Assembly: GCF_003595175.1 (NCBI RefSeq)
Contig: NZ_CP032419.1
Location: 2,790,001 to 2,854,000 of the forward strand
DNA: 64,000 nt
Source of the DNA: Pseudomonas cavernae
GTDB lineage: Bacteria; Pseudomonadota; Gammaproteobacteria; Pseudomonadales; Pseudomonadaceae
Direction: 5' to 3'
Every line of letters begins with the position of its first letter. Positions within the stretch are counted from its first letter, which is position 1. A model generated the notes under the pieces. The model was not told the origin of the DNA. It did no database searches and saw only the letters and a program-made list of their open reading frames with translations. The translations under genes and the position numbers were made by a program. Positions 1 to 9,195 of the stretch are shown here, one piece after another.

Positions 1-117
1 GGCTCGAAGCGCAGCTACCGCGTCACCGCGGATGCCCTCGGCCGCTGGGCCTACCACTGCCACCTGTTGCTGCACATGGAAATGGGTATGTTCCGCGAAG
101 TCCGTGTGGATGAATAA
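1..117 (+). CDS. copA: Multicopper oxidase CopA, 3' end only
   Basis: Partial gene cut by the window edge; the last 38 codons are readable and end in TAA. The text contains HCHLLLHMEMGM, the C-terminal copper-binding signature of multicopper oxidases (type 3/type 1 ligands His-Cys-His, then His and Met). CopA proteins are periplasmic copper oxidases/sequestering proteins in copper resistance operons. The next genes (Met-rich protein, copB, cytochrome c, DUF411 protein, copRS) support CopA over a laccase of other function. Only 16 bp separate it from the next ATG, so they are probably cotranscribed. Confidence 0.85.
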   Translation, partial: GSKRSYRVTADALGRWAYHCHLLLHMEMGMFREVRVDE

Positions 118-133
118 ATAGAGGAGACCTTCG

Positions 134-436
134 ATGAGCAACTACCTGAATCGCAAAACCCTGATTGGCGGTGCTTTGTCAGTTGGCCTGATGGCCGCCC
201 TGTTGGTGCCCGCAGCCATGGCCGGCGAGAAAACTCTCGCCGATCATCAGAAGGGCCAGGCTGCCGAGTCGCAGAAAATGGACCATAGCCAGATGAACCA
301 TGGGCAGATGGATCACAGCAAGATGATGCAGTCGATGGGCCACGACGGCATGGATCACAGCAAGATGGCTCATGGCTCGATGAACCATGAACCCAAAGCT
401 AACCAGGCCGCTGCGGATCGAGATCATGACCAGTAG
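134..436 (+). CDS. Small Met/His-rich periplasmic copper-binding protein
   Basis: 100 residues starting at an ATG with GAGGAG 7 bp upstream. Residues 1-31 form a signal peptide (positive N-terminus, hydrophobic core, cleavage near AMA-GEK). The mature part is hydrophilic and repeats units such as [15 protein letters not shown], a Met/His/Asp pattern that also occurs in the N-terminal half of the next protein, CopB. Such patterns bind Cu(I)/Cu(II) in CopA/CopB-type proteins. The 3' end overlaps the copB start by 11 bp in another frame, so the two are probably translationally coupled. It is too short to be CopB and has no other domain. I infer a periplasmic copper sponge; I do not recognise a gene name. 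Confidence 0.8.
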   Translation: MSNYLNRKTLIGGALSVGLMAALLVPAAMAGEKTLADHQKGQAAESQKMDHSQMNHGQMDHSKMMQSMGHDGMDHSKMAHGSMNHEPKANQAAADRDHDQ

Positions 437-1538
437 CTTTACCCGTCCGACCCTGCTTGCGGCAGCCGTTTCGCTCAGCACCATTACGGCCGGTGTGGCG
501 AACGCAGCCGAGGCCATGGACCATTCGATGCACGCGTCGCCTTCCGCGCCTGCCGCGGTAGAAGCGAAACCCGCAGCGGCTGCTAAAGCCACGCCAGCCA
601 AGCAGCCCCCTGCCAGCGGCGGGCAGATGGATCATTCGGCCATGGGACATGGCTCCATGCAGTCCATGGACTATAGCCAGATGGGTTCGATGGACCACGG
701 CTCCATGGATCACAGCCAGATGAATCATGGACAGACGGACCAGCGCCCATCTGACTCCATGGACCACGGCGCCATGGATCACGACAAGATGAACCAGGGC
801 AGCGCTGACGAAGGACCCGGGACAACGAGCCGCACTCCGATTCCGGTCCTGACCGATGCCGATCGCGAAGCAGCGTTCCCGCCGCTGCCTGGCCACGCGG
901 TGCATGACAAGCTGCTCAACTCTTTCTTCTTGCTCGACCAACTGGAATACCAGGACGCCGATGAGGGCAGCGCACTGAATTGGGATGCCAGCGGCTGGAT
1001 CGGCGGCGACGTCGATCGTCTGTGGTTGCGCTCCGAGGGCGAACGTACCAATGGCGTGACCGAGGAGGCCGAGATCCAAGCCCTCTGGGGACACGCCATT
1101 GGTCCTTGGTGGGACGTGGTCACCGGTGTCCGACAGGACTTCAAACCCGGCTCACCACAAACCTGGGGCGCTTTCGGCATCCAGGGCATGGCGCTCTATG
1201 CCTTCGAGGCTGAGGCCACCGCGTTCATCGGCGAGAACGGTCAGACCGCCGCTCGGCTGGAGGGCGACTACGACATCCTGCTCACCAACCGCCTGATCCT
1301 GCAGCCGACTGCCGAAGTGAATTTCTACGGCAAGAACGACCCTGAGCGCGGTATTGGCTCCGGCCTGGCCAATACCGAGGTTGGCCTCAGGCTGCGCTAT
1401 GAAATCGTCCGCGAGTTCGCGCCCTACATCGGCGTCACCTGGAATCGCGCCTACGGCAATACCGCCGACCTGGCTCGCGATGACGGTGAGGACGATAACG
1501 AAGCGCGCTTCGTCGCGGGTATTCGTGTGTGGTTCTGA
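426..1538 (+). CDS. copB: Copper resistance outer-membrane protein CopB
   Basis: 370 residues. I prefer the ATG at 426 over the one at 387 because it begins a normal signal peptide ([15 protein letters not shown], cleavage near ANA-AEA). Residues about 30-140 are Met/His-rich (repeats of DHSQMNHG and MDHGAMDH type). From about residue 155 follows the conserved CopB domain ([20 protein letters not shown]), rich in alternating beta-strand sequence, and the protein ends in a terminal Phe (GIRVWF), usual for outer-membrane barrels. Known CopB proteins bind copper at the outer membrane and work with CopA. The start overlaps the end of the Met-rich gene, and a cytochrome c gene follows 9 bp downstream. 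Confidence 0.92.
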   Translation: MTSSFTRPTLLAAAVSLSTITAGVANAAEAMDHSMHASPSAPAAVEAKPAAAAKATPAKQPPASGGQMDHSAMGHGSMQSMDYSQMGSMDHGSMDHSQMNHGQTDQRPSDSMDHGAMDHDKMNQGSADEGPGTTSRTPIPVLTDADREAAFPPLPGHAVHDKLLNSFFLLDQLEYQDADEGSALNWDASGWIGGDVDRLWLRSEGERTNGVTEEAEIQALWGHAIGPWWDVVTGVRQDFKPGSPQTWGAFGIQGMALYAFEAEATAFIGENGQTAARLEGDYDILLTNRLILQPTAEVNFYGKNDPERGIGSGLANTEVGLRLRYEIVREFAPYIGVTWNRAYGNTADLARDDGEDDNEARFVAGIRVWF

Positions 1539-1547
1539 GGCCCTGAG

Positions 1548-2294
1548 ATGAAAAGAACAATCAAAACCTTGGCTATTACGGGTACGGTGACGGCCGTGGC
1601 TGTCGCCGGTGTGGTCTACGCAGGCCTGGTAAACGTGGGGGCTGACGACCCGCATTTCGCCGCTGTGCACGCCTTGCTGGCTACCGCGCGTGACCGCTCG
1701 ATCGAGGTCAGGGCGCGCAATATCGAAGTTCCGAACCTTAACGATGAAGCCCTGATTCGCGCAGGGGCTGGCAACTACAACTCCATGTGCATTGGCTGTC
1801 ACCTGGCTCCTGGCGTTGCCGAAACCGAGTTGAGTCAGAGTTTGTATCCCGCCCCGCCGAACCTGACGAAAGTGGGTGTGGATGGCAGCCCATCTGCCGC
1901 TTTCTGGATCATCAAGCACGGCATCAAGTCCACCGGCATGCCGGCCTGGGGCAAGAGCATGAGCGATCCCTACATCTGGGGCATCGTGGCCTTCCTCCAG
2001 CAGTTGCCGACGCTCGATGCCGAGAAGTACCGGGCTCTGGTGGCAAGCAGTGGGGGTCACCAGCATGGTGGCGGCGAAACTAAAATGCATAACCATGAAG
2101 GCCAGCACGGCAGCGGCAAGCCAGCCAGCGCTGGGCAGCATGGCGCCAGTGGCGAAGATCATCATGCTGGTCAGCCCGCCGAGGCAGAGGGCGGGGCTAG
2201 CCATCATGACTCGGATGGCGCTCGAAACGAAGCTGCGCCCGCGCCCAAAACGCACACCCACGCCGATGGCAAAGAGCACGTCCATGAAGGCTAA
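1548..2294 (+). CDS. Membrane-anchored cytochrome c with His-rich tail
   Basis: 248 residues. The N-terminal hydrophobic segment (residues about 8-28) looks like an uncleaved anchor or signal peptide. One haem c site CIGCH is at residues 81-85, and a likely axial Met is M131 in STGMPAWG, as in class I/cbb3-type monohaem cytochromes. After about residue 168 the protein changes to a low-complexity tail rich in His, Gly and Glu (GGHQHGGGETKMHNHEG), probably metal-binding. It lies between copB and a DUF411 copper protein and overlaps the latter by 11 bp, so a role in copper redox handling in the periplasm is inferred. The electron partner is unknown. Confidence 0.8.
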   Translation: MKRTIKTLAITGTVTAVAVAGVVYAGLVNVGADDPHFAAVHALLATARDRSIEVRARNIEVPNLNDEALIRAGAGNYNSMCIGCHLAPGVAETELSQSLYPAPPNLTKVGVDGSPSAAFWIIKHGIKSTGMPAWGKSMSDPYIWGIVAFLQQLPTLDAEKYRALVASSGGHQHGGGETKMHNHEGQHGSGKPASAGQHGASGEDHHAGQPAEAEGGASHHDSDGARNEAAPAPKTHTHADGKEHVHEG

Positions 2295-2751
2295 AACACT
2301 TCTGAAAGGCAGGGCACTACAGGTTGCAGCAGGCGCTGCCTTGCTCATGGCCTCTACAGCTCAGGCGACAGAGGCGCTGACAATTGACGTCCATCGTGAC
2401 GCCAATTGCGGCTGCTGCAAGAAGTGGATCGCGCACCTCGAAACCAATGGTTTCAAGGTCAACGATCAAGTCGAAGCCAACATGAGTGCGGTCAAGCAAC
2501 GCCTGGGCGTTGTCCCACGGCTGGCGTCCTGCCACACCGCGGTGATCGACGGCAAGTTCGTCGAGGGGCATGTTCCTGCTGCACAGGTCATTGAGCTGAG
2601 CAAACGATCCGATCTGCTCGGGATCGCCGTTCCGGGCATGCCGGCAGGCTCTCCCGGCATGGAGGTCGGCGACAAACGGCAGGCCTTCGAGGTCATCGGC
2701 TTGAGCAAAGCCGGAACGGATGAAGTGATCGCCGAATATCCGGCAAACTAA
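2284..2751 (+). CDS. copG: DUF411 periplasmic copper protein (CopG-like)
   Basis: 155 residues if translation starts at the ATG at 2284, inside the end of the cytochrome c gene; the open frame extends further upstream, but the translation there does not resemble the family. Residues 1-28 form a signal peptide (ends AQA-TEA). The mature part is a DUF411 domain: NCGCCKKW with C42, C44, C45, then C83 in ASCHTAVIDG, followed by FVEGHVPA and GIAVPGMPAGSPGMEVG. DUF411/CopG proteins bind copper through the CxCC motif and are usual companions of copRS in Pseudomonas. It is the last gene before copR, 51 bp upstream of it. Confidence 0.85.
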   Translation: MKAKTLLKGRALQVAAGAALLMASTAQATEALTIDVHRDANCGCCKKWIAHLETNGFKVNDQVEANMSAVKQRLGVVPRLASCHTAVIDGKFVEGHVPAAQVIELSKRSDLLGIAVPGMPAGSPGMEVGDKRQAFEVIGLSKAGTDEVIAEYPAN

Positions 2752-2802
2752 CCGGATATCCAGCCGGCCATTGTTAGGCCAGCCGAAGCGAACGAGAGCC
2801 TG

Positions 2803-3480
2803 ATGAAACTGCTGATCGTCGAAGACGAACCCAAGACCGGCCAGTACCTGCGCCAGGGCCTGAGCGAGGCAGGCTTCGTCGCCGAACTGAGCACCGACGG
2901 CAACAGCGGCGAGCAGCTGGCGCTGTCCGGCGACTACGACCTGCTGATCCTCGACGTGATGCTGCCCGGCCGCGACGGCTGGCAGATCCTCGCCAGCATG
3001 CGCGCCGCCGGCCTCGCTGTGCCGGTGCTGTTTCTCACCGCCCGCGATGCGGTGGATGACCGCGTGCGCGGCCTGGAATTGGGCGCCGACGATTACCTGG
3101 TCAAACCCTTCGCCTTCACCGAGCTGCTTGCCCGCGTGCGCAGCCTGCTGCGCCGCAGCCAGAGCGGCCCGCAGGAGACCCAGCTGCAGCTGGCCGACCT
3201 GTCCCTCGACCTGTTGCGCCGCCGCGCCGAACGCAGTGGCCGGCGTATCGACCTGACCGCCAAAGAGTTCGCCCTGCTGGAACTGCTGCTGCGCCGCCAG
3301 GGCGAGGTGCTGCCCAAGTCGCTGATCGCCTCGCAGGTGTGGGACATGAACTTCGACAGCGACACCAACGTCATCGAGGTCGCCATCCGCCGCCTACGCG
3401 CCAAGGTCGACGAGGGCTTCGCCAGCCCGCTGATCCATACCGTGCGCGGCATGGGCTATGTGCTGGAGGCACGCGGCTGA
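2803..3480 (+). CDS. copR: Heavy-metal response regulator CopR
   Basis: 225 residues, OmpR/PhoB type. The receiver domain spans residues 1-118 with acidic pocket EDE (7-9), phosphoacceptor D51 in [10 protein letters not shown] and conserved Lys in DDYLVKPF. The C-terminal winged helix (about 128-222) holds [16 protein letters not shown] and the usual end [10 protein letters not shown]. CopR/CusR proteins activate copper-resistance promoters when their sensor detects periplasmic copper. Its stop codon overlaps the start of copS (TGATG), so the two are coupled. The choice of CopR over a cadmium/zinc or silver regulator rests on the cop genes just upstream. Confidence 0.9.
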   Translation: MKLLIVEDEPKTGQYLRQGLSEAGFVAELSTDGNSGEQLALSGDYDLLILDVMLPGRDGWQILASMRAAGLAVPVLFLTARDAVDDRVRGLELGADDYLVKPFAFTELLARVRSLLRRSQSGPQETQLQLADLSLDLLRRRAERSGRRIDLTAKEFALLELLLRRQGEVLPKSLIASQVWDMNFDSDTNVIEVAIRRLRAKVDEGFASPLIHTVRGMGYVLEARG

Positions 3481-4832
3481 TGCGCCGCCTGTCGCTGGCC
3501 AGCCGCGTCGGTTTGCTGTTCGCCGCCTGCACCGCGGGAGTCTCGCTGCTCGCCGGCGTGCTGTTCAGCCGGGCCAGCGAGGCGCATTTCGTCGAACTGG
3601 ACCGCCAGCTGCTGGAAGGCAAACTGCAGGTGTTCGCCGAGCTGCTGCAGGGCGTGGACAGCCCGGCTGCACTGGCCGCCCGGCGCCCGCAGCTGCAACT
3701 GGAGCTCGATCGCCATCCGGACCTGGCCCTGCGCATCGAGGGCGCCGACGGCCAAGCCTGGTTCACCAGCCAGCCCCTGCTGGCCGGACTGCCGGCCAGC
3801 CCCGAGCAGTTGCGCACCTGGCGCAGCGGCACGACCGACTTCCGCGCCCTCAGCACCCCGCTGGACCACGGCAACCGCCTGACCCTGCTGGTCGACATCA
3901 CCCACCACCAGCATTTCCTCGCCCGGATGCAGCGGCTGATCTGGCTCACCGTCGGCCTTTCCGCCCTGGCCACCGCCCTGCTCGGTGCCTGGGCCGCGCG
4001 CCGCGGGCTGGCGCCGTTGCGCCGCATGGCCGAGGTCACCCGGGCGGTGTCGGCCAGCTCGCTGACGGCGCGTCTGACGGACCAGCAGGTGCCGGCCGAA
4101 CTGGCCGAGCTGAGCGAAGCCCTCAATGCCATGCTGGCGCGCCTGGAGGATGCCTTCGCGCGGCTGTCGGCCTTCTCCGCCGATATCGCCCACGAGTTGC
4201 GCACGCCGCTGTCCAACCTGCTGACCCAGACCCAGGTGATCCTCAGCCAGCCACGCGGCCTGGAGGACTACCGCGAGGCGCTGCACTCCAACCTCGAGGA
4301 GTTGCAGCATCTGGCGCAGATGGTCAATGACATGCTCCTGCTGGCCAAGGCCGAGCACGGCCTGTTGCCCACCCGCCGCGAGTCGCTGGCGCTGGGCGAG
4401 GAATTGCAGGCGCTGGCCGACTACTTCGCGCCGCTGGCCGAAGATCGCGCCGTCACCCTAAGCGTGGCAGGCACGGCCCACCTGCGAGCCGACCGCGGTC
4501 TGCTGCGCCGCGCGCTGTCCAATCTGCTGGACAATGCCCTGCGCTTCACCCCGGCCGGTGGTGAAGTGCTGTTGACGGTGGAAACCAAGCCGCAGGGGGT
4601 CTGCCTGACGGTGGCCAATCAGGGGGCGGAGATTCCCGCCGCCCAGCTGCCACGCCTGTTCGACCGCTTCTTCCGCGCCGATCCGGCGCGCCGCGAGGGT
4701 CAGGCCGAGCATGCCGGCCTCGGCCTGGCGATCACCCGCTCCATCGTCCGCGCCCACGGCGGCGAGATCCGCTGCGAGTCGGCGGCTGGCTGGACGCGCT
4801 TTATCCTGGAATTCCCCACCGCTCACGCCTAG
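3480..4832 (+). CDS. copS: Heavy-metal sensor histidine kinase CopS
   Basis: 450 residues from the ATG at 3480 that overlaps the copR stop. Segments: TM1 at about residues 9-29, periplasmic sensor region to about 155, TM2 at about 158-180, HAMP, then HisKA with H238 in SADIAHELRTPLS and a HATPase domain with N box (LLDNALRFTP) and G box (HAGLGLAITRS). It is an inner-membrane sensor that phosphorylates CopR. It belongs to the heavy-metal sensor kinase group (CopS/CusS/IrlS). The gene converges with the RND pump gene; only a palindromic repeat lies between the two stop codons. Confidence 0.9.
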   Translation: MRRLSLASRVGLLFAACTAGVSLLAGVLFSRASEAHFVELDRQLLEGKLQVFAELLQGVDSPAALAARRPQLQLELDRHPDLALRIEGADGQAWFTSQPLLAGLPASPEQLRTWRSGTTDFRALSTPLDHGNRLTLLVDITHHQHFLARMQRLIWLTVGLSALATALLGAWAARRGLAPLRRMAEVTRAVSASSLTARLTDQQVPAELAELSEALNAMLARLEDAFARLSAFSADIAHELRTPLSNLLTQTQVILSQPRGLEDYREALHSNLEELQHLAQMVNDMLLLAKAEHGLLPTRRESLALGEELQALADYFAPLAEDRAVTLSVAGTAHLRADRGLLRRALSNLLDNALRFTPAGGEVLLTVETKPQGVCLTVANQGAEIPAAQLPRLFDRFFRADPARREGQAEHAGLGLAITRSIVRAHGGEIRCESAAGWTRFILEFPTAHA

Positions 4833-4871
4833 GAGCCCGCTTGCTGGCGATCCGCGTCGCCGGCCTGCCCC

Positions 4872-4984
4872 GTAGGTTGGGCTGAGTTCCGCGAAGCCCA
4901 ACAGCGATGCCGGGCCAGGCCACAGTGGCATGGCTAACGGCCGCTCGTTGGGCTTCGTCGCTGCGCGCCTCAACCCAGCCTACG
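4872..4984. repeat. Inverted REP-like repeat (GTAGGTTGGGC family), copy 1
   Basis: Two arms face each other: GTAGGTTGGGCTGAG at 4872 and the opposite CTCAACCCAGCCTAC ending at 4984. The right arm includes the stop codon of the RND gene. The arms sit between the convergent stops of copS and the pump gene and could fold into a large hairpin that serves as a transcription barrier for both. The same family recurs many times in the window. Confidence 0.75.
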
Positions 4985-7900
4985 CGGCCTCCTCCACCAG
5001 CCGCGACACCGGCCGCCAGCGGCGCAGCAGCAGATACAAGGTGGGGATCACGAACAGGGTGAAGAAGGTACCGACCAGCAGGCCGCCGACTATCACCAGG
5101 CCGATCTGCTGGCGACTTTGGGCACCGGCACCGCTGGCCAGCACCAGCGGCAGCGAGCCGAGGACCATCGCCCCGGTGGTCATCAGGATCGGCCGCAGGC
5201 GCTGCACCGAGGCCTCCAGCACCGCCGCCTGCAGCGGCCGGCCACGCTGCAGCAGCTGGTTGGCGAAGGCAACGATGAGGATGCCATGCTTGGTGATCAG
5301 GCCGATCAAGGTCACCAGGCCGACCTGCGAGTAAATGTTCAGGGTGCCGCCGCCGAGCCGGAGGGCGAGCAAGGCGCCAGCCATCGACAGCGGCACGCTG
5401 ATCAGGATGATCAGCGGGTCGAAGAAGCTCTCGAACTGCGCCGCCAGCACCAGGTAGATAAAGGCCAGCGCCAGCACGAAGATCAGCGCCACGCCGCGGC
5501 CGGACTCCTTGAAGTCGCGCGACACGCCGGTGTAGTCGAACTGGGTGTCGGTCGGGAAGATCGCCTGCGCTGCCAGTTCCAGGTGGGCCAGCGCCTCGCC
5601 CAGGGTGTAACCGCTGCCGACGTTGGCGCTGACCGTCACCGCGCGCAGCTGGTTGAAGTGGTTGAGCTCGCGCGGCGCCACCGTCTCGCGCACCGCGATC
5701 AGGTTGGACAGCTGCACCATGCTGTTGTCGCGGCCGCGCACATAGACGCGGTCGAGGTCGGCCGGGTTGCTGCGGTCCACCTCCGCCAGTTGCACCAGCA
5801 CGTCGTACTGCTCGCCACGCTGCTTGAAGCGGGTCACCTGGCGGCTGCCGAACAGGCTCTCCAGGCTGCGACCGATGGTCGCCACGTCGCTGCCCACCGC
5901 CACCGCCTGCTCGCGGTTGACCTCGATCTTCAGCTGCGGGGTGTTCAGCTTGAGGTCGCTGTCCAGGCTCTCCAGCCCCGGGTAGGCGCGCACCCGCGCC
6001 AGCAACGCATCGACGTAGGTCTCCAGTTCGGCATAGTCCAGCGAACTGCGAATCACCAGGCTGACCGGCTGCTGTCGCGCGCTCTGCCCGAGCGGCGGAC
6101 GGTTGACCGGGAAGGCGCGCACGCCGGCGATATCGCGCAGCTTGGGCAGCAGCTCTTCGCGGATCTCGAACTGGCTGCGCGCGCGCTCGTCCCAATCCGT
6201 GAGTTTCATGAAGGATATTGCCTGGGTCACGCTGGGGAAGCCGGCGATCAGCGCATAGCGGTGGGTCTCCGGAATGCTCGCGTAGGCCGCCTCCACCTCG
6301 CGGGCGTAGCGGCTGGTGTAGTCGATGGTGGCGCCGTCCGGGGCATTGATGATGCCGATCAGGGTGCCGGTGTCCTCGGTCGGCGCCAGCTCGCTGCGCA
6401 ACCCGCCAAACAGCCACAGGCAGGCCAGCAGCACCGCCAGCAGCACGCCGAACACCAGCAGCCAGCGCTGCAGCACCCGCTCCAACAGCTGCCGGTAACG
6501 GTTGCTCAGGCCATGCAGAACGGCCTCGCCGAGGTTGTAGAAGCGCCCGTGCTGGGCCTGGTGCGGCTTGAGCAGGCGCCCGCACATCATCGGCGACAGG
6601 CTCAGGGCGACGAAGCCCGACACCAGCACCGCGCCGGCCAGGGTCCAGGCGAACTCGGTGAACAGCTTGCCGGTGCTGCCCTGCAGGAAGCCGATCGGCG
6701 TGTACACCGCGGCCAGGGTCAGGGTCATGGCGACCACCGCGAAGGCGATCTCGCGGCTGCCGGTGAACGCCGCCTGCAGCGGCGGCAGGCCGCTCTCGAT
6801 ATGGCGGTGGATGTTCTCCAGCATGACGATGGCATCGTCCACCACCAGGCCGATGGCCAACACCATGGCCAGCAGGGTCAGGGTGTTGATGGTGAAGCCC
6901 ATCAGCGCCATTAGGGCGAAGGCACCGATCAGCGACACCGGGATGGTCACCAGCGGGATCAAGGTGGCGCGCAGCGAACGCAGGAACAGGAAGATGATCA
7001 GCACCACCAGCGCCACCGCCTCCCAGATGGTGCCGTAGACGTTGCCGATCGACTCGCGGATGAACAGCGAGTTGTCGTGAGCGATGGCCATCTGCATGCC
7101 GTCCGGCAGCAGCTGGCGGATTTCCGGCAGTGCCCGCTCGAGGTCGTCGGAGATTTCCAGCGGGTTGGCCGTGGCCTGCTTGATCAGGCCCATGATCACC
7201 CCTTCGCGGCCGTTGTAGCGCACCACGCTGCGTTCGTCGGCCGCGCCGATCTCGGCATGGCCGACGTCCGCCAGACGCAGCAGGTAGCCGCGCGAGTCGT
7301 CGAGGATCAGGTTGTTGAACTGCTCCGCGGTCTTCAGGTCGGTTTCCGACAGCACGCTGAACTCGCGCTGCTGCGACTCGATGCGCCCGGCCGGGATCTC
7401 CACATTCTGCCGGCGCAGGGCATCCTCGACGTCCTGCACGGTGAGGTTGTGCGCGGCGAGCTTCTCCGGATCGAGCCAGATGCGCATGGCGTAACTGCGC
7501 TGGCCGCGGATCAGTACATCGGCCACCCCGGGAATGGTCTGCACACGGTCCTTGATCACCCGCTCGAGGATGTCGGTGATGGCCATGGCCGAGTGGCGCT
7601 CGCTGTAGAAGGCCAGCCAGACCACCGGAAAGGCGTCGGCCTCGACCTTCTGCACGATCGGTTCGTCGATCTCGTCCGGCAACAGACCGCGCACCCGGCC
7701 GAGGCGGTCGCGCACGTCGTTGGCGGCCTCGTCGGCATTGCTGTCGAGGCGGAACTGGGTGGTGATCTGGGTGTTTTCCGAGCGGCTGATGGAGCTGACG
7801 AAGTCCAGCCCCTCGATGCCCGAGAGCACATCCTCGATCGGCTGCGCCACCTGCGATTCCATGATCTCCGGGCTGGCGCCGGGATAGGTGACGGTGACCG

Positions 7901-8036
7901 TGACGATCGGCACGTCGATGTTCGGGTACTCGCGCACGGTCAGCCGCTGCCAGGCCAGCAGACCGAGCAGGACGATGACCAATGACAGCACGGTGGCGAA
8001 CACCGGCCGGCGGATGCACAGGTCGGACAGGATCAT
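4980..8036 (-). CDS. RND efflux pump inner-membrane transporter (HAE-1 family)
   Basis: 1018 residues, the usual length for AcrB/MexB-type proteins but of the shorter two-gene branch. It has an N-terminal TM1, two large periplasmic loops and clusters of hydrophobic segments. TM4 carries two adjacent Asp residues (GLVVDDAIVMLENIHRHIE), the proton-relay pattern of hydrophobe exporters (HAE-1) rather than the metal exporters (HME), despite the nearby cop genes. Its ATG overlaps the stop of the membrane-fusion gene by 4 bp, so both are one operon read leftward. No outer-membrane channel gene follows, so it presumably borrows one such as OprM/TolC. Substrate unknown. Confidence 0.93.
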   Translation of the reverse strand: MILSDLCIRRPVFATVLSLVIVLLGLLAWQRLTVREYPNIDVPIVTVTVTYPGASPEIMESQVAQPIEDVLSGIEGLDFVSSISRSENTQITTQFRLDSNADEAANDVRDRLGRVRGLLPDEIDEPIVQKVEADAFPVVWLAFYSERHSAMAITDILERVIKDRVQTIPGVADVLIRGQRSYAMRIWLDPEKLAAHNLTVQDVEDALRRQNVEIPAGRIESQQREFSVLSETDLKTAEQFNNLILDDSRGYLLRLADVGHAEIGAADERSVVRYNGREGVIMGLIKQATANPLEISDDLERALPEIRQLLPDGMQMAIAHDNSLFIRESIGNVYGTIWEAVALVVLIIFLFLRSLRATLIPLVTIPVSLIGAFALMALMGFTINTLTLLAMVLAIGLVVDDAIVMLENIHRHIESGLPPLQAAFTGSREIAFAVVAMTLTLAAVYTPIGFLQGSTGKLFTEFAWTLAGAVLVSGFVALSLSPMMCGRLLKPHQAQHGRFYNLGEAVLHGLSNRYRQLLERVLQRWLLVFGVLLAVLLACLWLFGGLRSELAPTEDTGTLIGIINAPDGATIDYTSRYAREVEAAYASIPETHRYALIAGFPSVTQAISFMKLTDWDERARSQFEIREELLPKLRDIAGVRAFPVNRPPLGQSARQQPVSLVIRSSLDYAELETYVDALLARVRAYPGLESLDSDLKLNTPQLKIEVNREQAVAVGSDVATIGRSLESLFGSRQVTRFKQRGEQYDVLVQLAEVDRSNPADLDRVYVRGRDNSMVQLSNLIAVRETVAPRELNHFNQLRAVTVSANVGSGYTLGEALAHLELAAQAIFPTDTQFDYTGVSRDFKESGRGVALIFVLALAFIYLVLAAQFESFFDPLIILISVPLSMAGALLALRLGGGTLNIYSQVGLVTLIGLITKHGILIVAFANQLLQRGRPLQAAVLEASVQRLRPILMTTGAMVLGSLPLVLASGAGAQSRQQIGLVIVGGLLVGTFFTLFVIPTLYLLLRRWRPVSRLVEEAA

Positions 8037-9070
8037 GGCGTCGCCCCCGCCGGCTTGCTGCGCACCGCCATGCCCGCGGTGACCTTCTGCCAGCCGGCGC
8101 TGATCAGGCTTTCACCGCCGTCCAGGCCCTCGACCACCTCGACTCGCCCCTGCTGCCGGCGGCCGGTGCGGATCTCGCGCGGCGCGACCTTGCCGTCCAC
8201 CACCAGGTTGACCCACAGCCGGTCGCCCAACGGCATCACCGCCTCCTCCGGAATCACCAGGGCCTGCGGGCGCTCGGCGAGAATCACCGAGACCTTGACG
8301 AACTGCCCGGGCTTGAGGCGCTGATCCCGGTTGGCGATATGCGCGCGGATCGCCTGGCTGCGGCCGACCTCGTCGAGCCGCGGATTGAGGGCGAAGATCT
8401 CGCCGCGAAAGCGCTCGCCGGCATAGGTATCCAGGGTGATTTCGATCGACTGGCCGAGGTGGATCTGGCTGACCGCCTTCTGCGGCACGCGGAACTCGAC
8501 CTTGAGCGGGTCGAGCACCTCCAGGTTGACGATGTCCTGGCCGGCGTCCAAATAGTCGCCGACGCTGACCTGGCGCAGGCCGAGCACGCCGTCGAAGGGC
8601 GCGCGGATCTGCGTCTTGTCCAGCCGCGCCTGCGCCAGGGCCAGGCTGGCGCGCATCGCCTGCTGCTGCCCCAGCGCCTCGTCGAGCGCTTGGGCATTGC
8701 TGGCGCCGCGCTGGAACAGGTTCTGCGCGCGGACGTAGCTGCGCTCGGCGAGCAACAGGTTGGCCTGCGCCTGGGCCAATTCGGCACGCACGATGGCATC
8801 GTCGAGACCGACCAACAGCGTGCCGGCCTTGACCGCCTCGCCCTCACGGAAATGCAGGCGGGCGACCCGGCCTTCGATCTCCGAGCGCAGCATCACCGAC
8901 TCGTCCGAACGCAACGAGCCGAAGGTCACCAGCTCGTCGCGCACCAGCATGCGCTGCGGCTGCACCACCTCCACCAGCGGTGCCGGTTCGGCAGCCTCCT
9001 CCTGCGCCTGACCGAAGCCGGCGGCCAGCAGCAGGGCGGCCAAGAGCCAAGCGTGCAGACGGGCGGTCAT
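8033..9070 (-). CDS. RND efflux membrane fusion protein
   Basis: 345 residues with the ATG at 9070, which has AGAGG upstream; a TTG 15 bp earlier is less likely. A signal peptide covers residues 1-22 (HAWLLAALLLAAGFGQA). It has the HlyD/AcrA layout: a lipoyl-like half (EIEGRVARLHFREGEAVKAG), an alpha-hairpin of about 60 residues, the second lipoyl half (TQIRAPFDGVLGLRQVSVG) and a beta-barrel region. No lipobox Cys is seen. It links the RND transporter, encoded immediately downstream with a 4-bp overlap, to an outer-membrane channel. Confidence 0.92.
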   Translation of the reverse strand: MTARLHAWLLAALLLAAGFGQAQEEAAEPAPLVEVVQPQRMLVRDELVTFGSLRSDESVMLRSEIEGRVARLHFREGEAVKAGTLLVGLDDAIVRAELAQAQANLLLAERSYVRAQNLFQRGASNAQALDEALGQQQAMRASLALAQARLDKTQIRAPFDGVLGLRQVSVGDYLDAGQDIVNLEVLDPLKVEFRVPQKAVSQIHLGQSIEITLDTYAGERFRGEIFALNPRLDEVGRSQAIRAHIANRDQRLKPGQFVKVSVILAERPQALVIPEEAVMPLGDRLWVNLVVDGKVAPREIRTGRRQQGRVEVVEGLDGGESLISAGWQKVTAGMAVRSKPAGATP

Positions 9071-9195
9071 ACTCGACCTCTGCAATGGGGGAACAGATCG
9101 AGTATGGCCGCCCCGCGGGCGTTATTCAGCCGCAGCCGGCGCAGCGGAACCCGATTCCTTCTAGAACATGCATGGGAAGCCCTGGGCGCAGGCCA

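Noticed and set aside
4801..8019. A 1072-codon open frame on the minus strand in another frame of the RND gene
   Set aside because: Low-complexity Arg/Ala/Gly/Pro text typical of frame shadows; the true frame encodes a full RND transporter.
4980..8036. Heavy-metal (CusA-type) RND pump, given the neighbouring copRS
   Set aside because: TM4 has the two adjacent Asp residues of hydrophobe exporters, and no Met-relay pattern typical of CusA was recognised.
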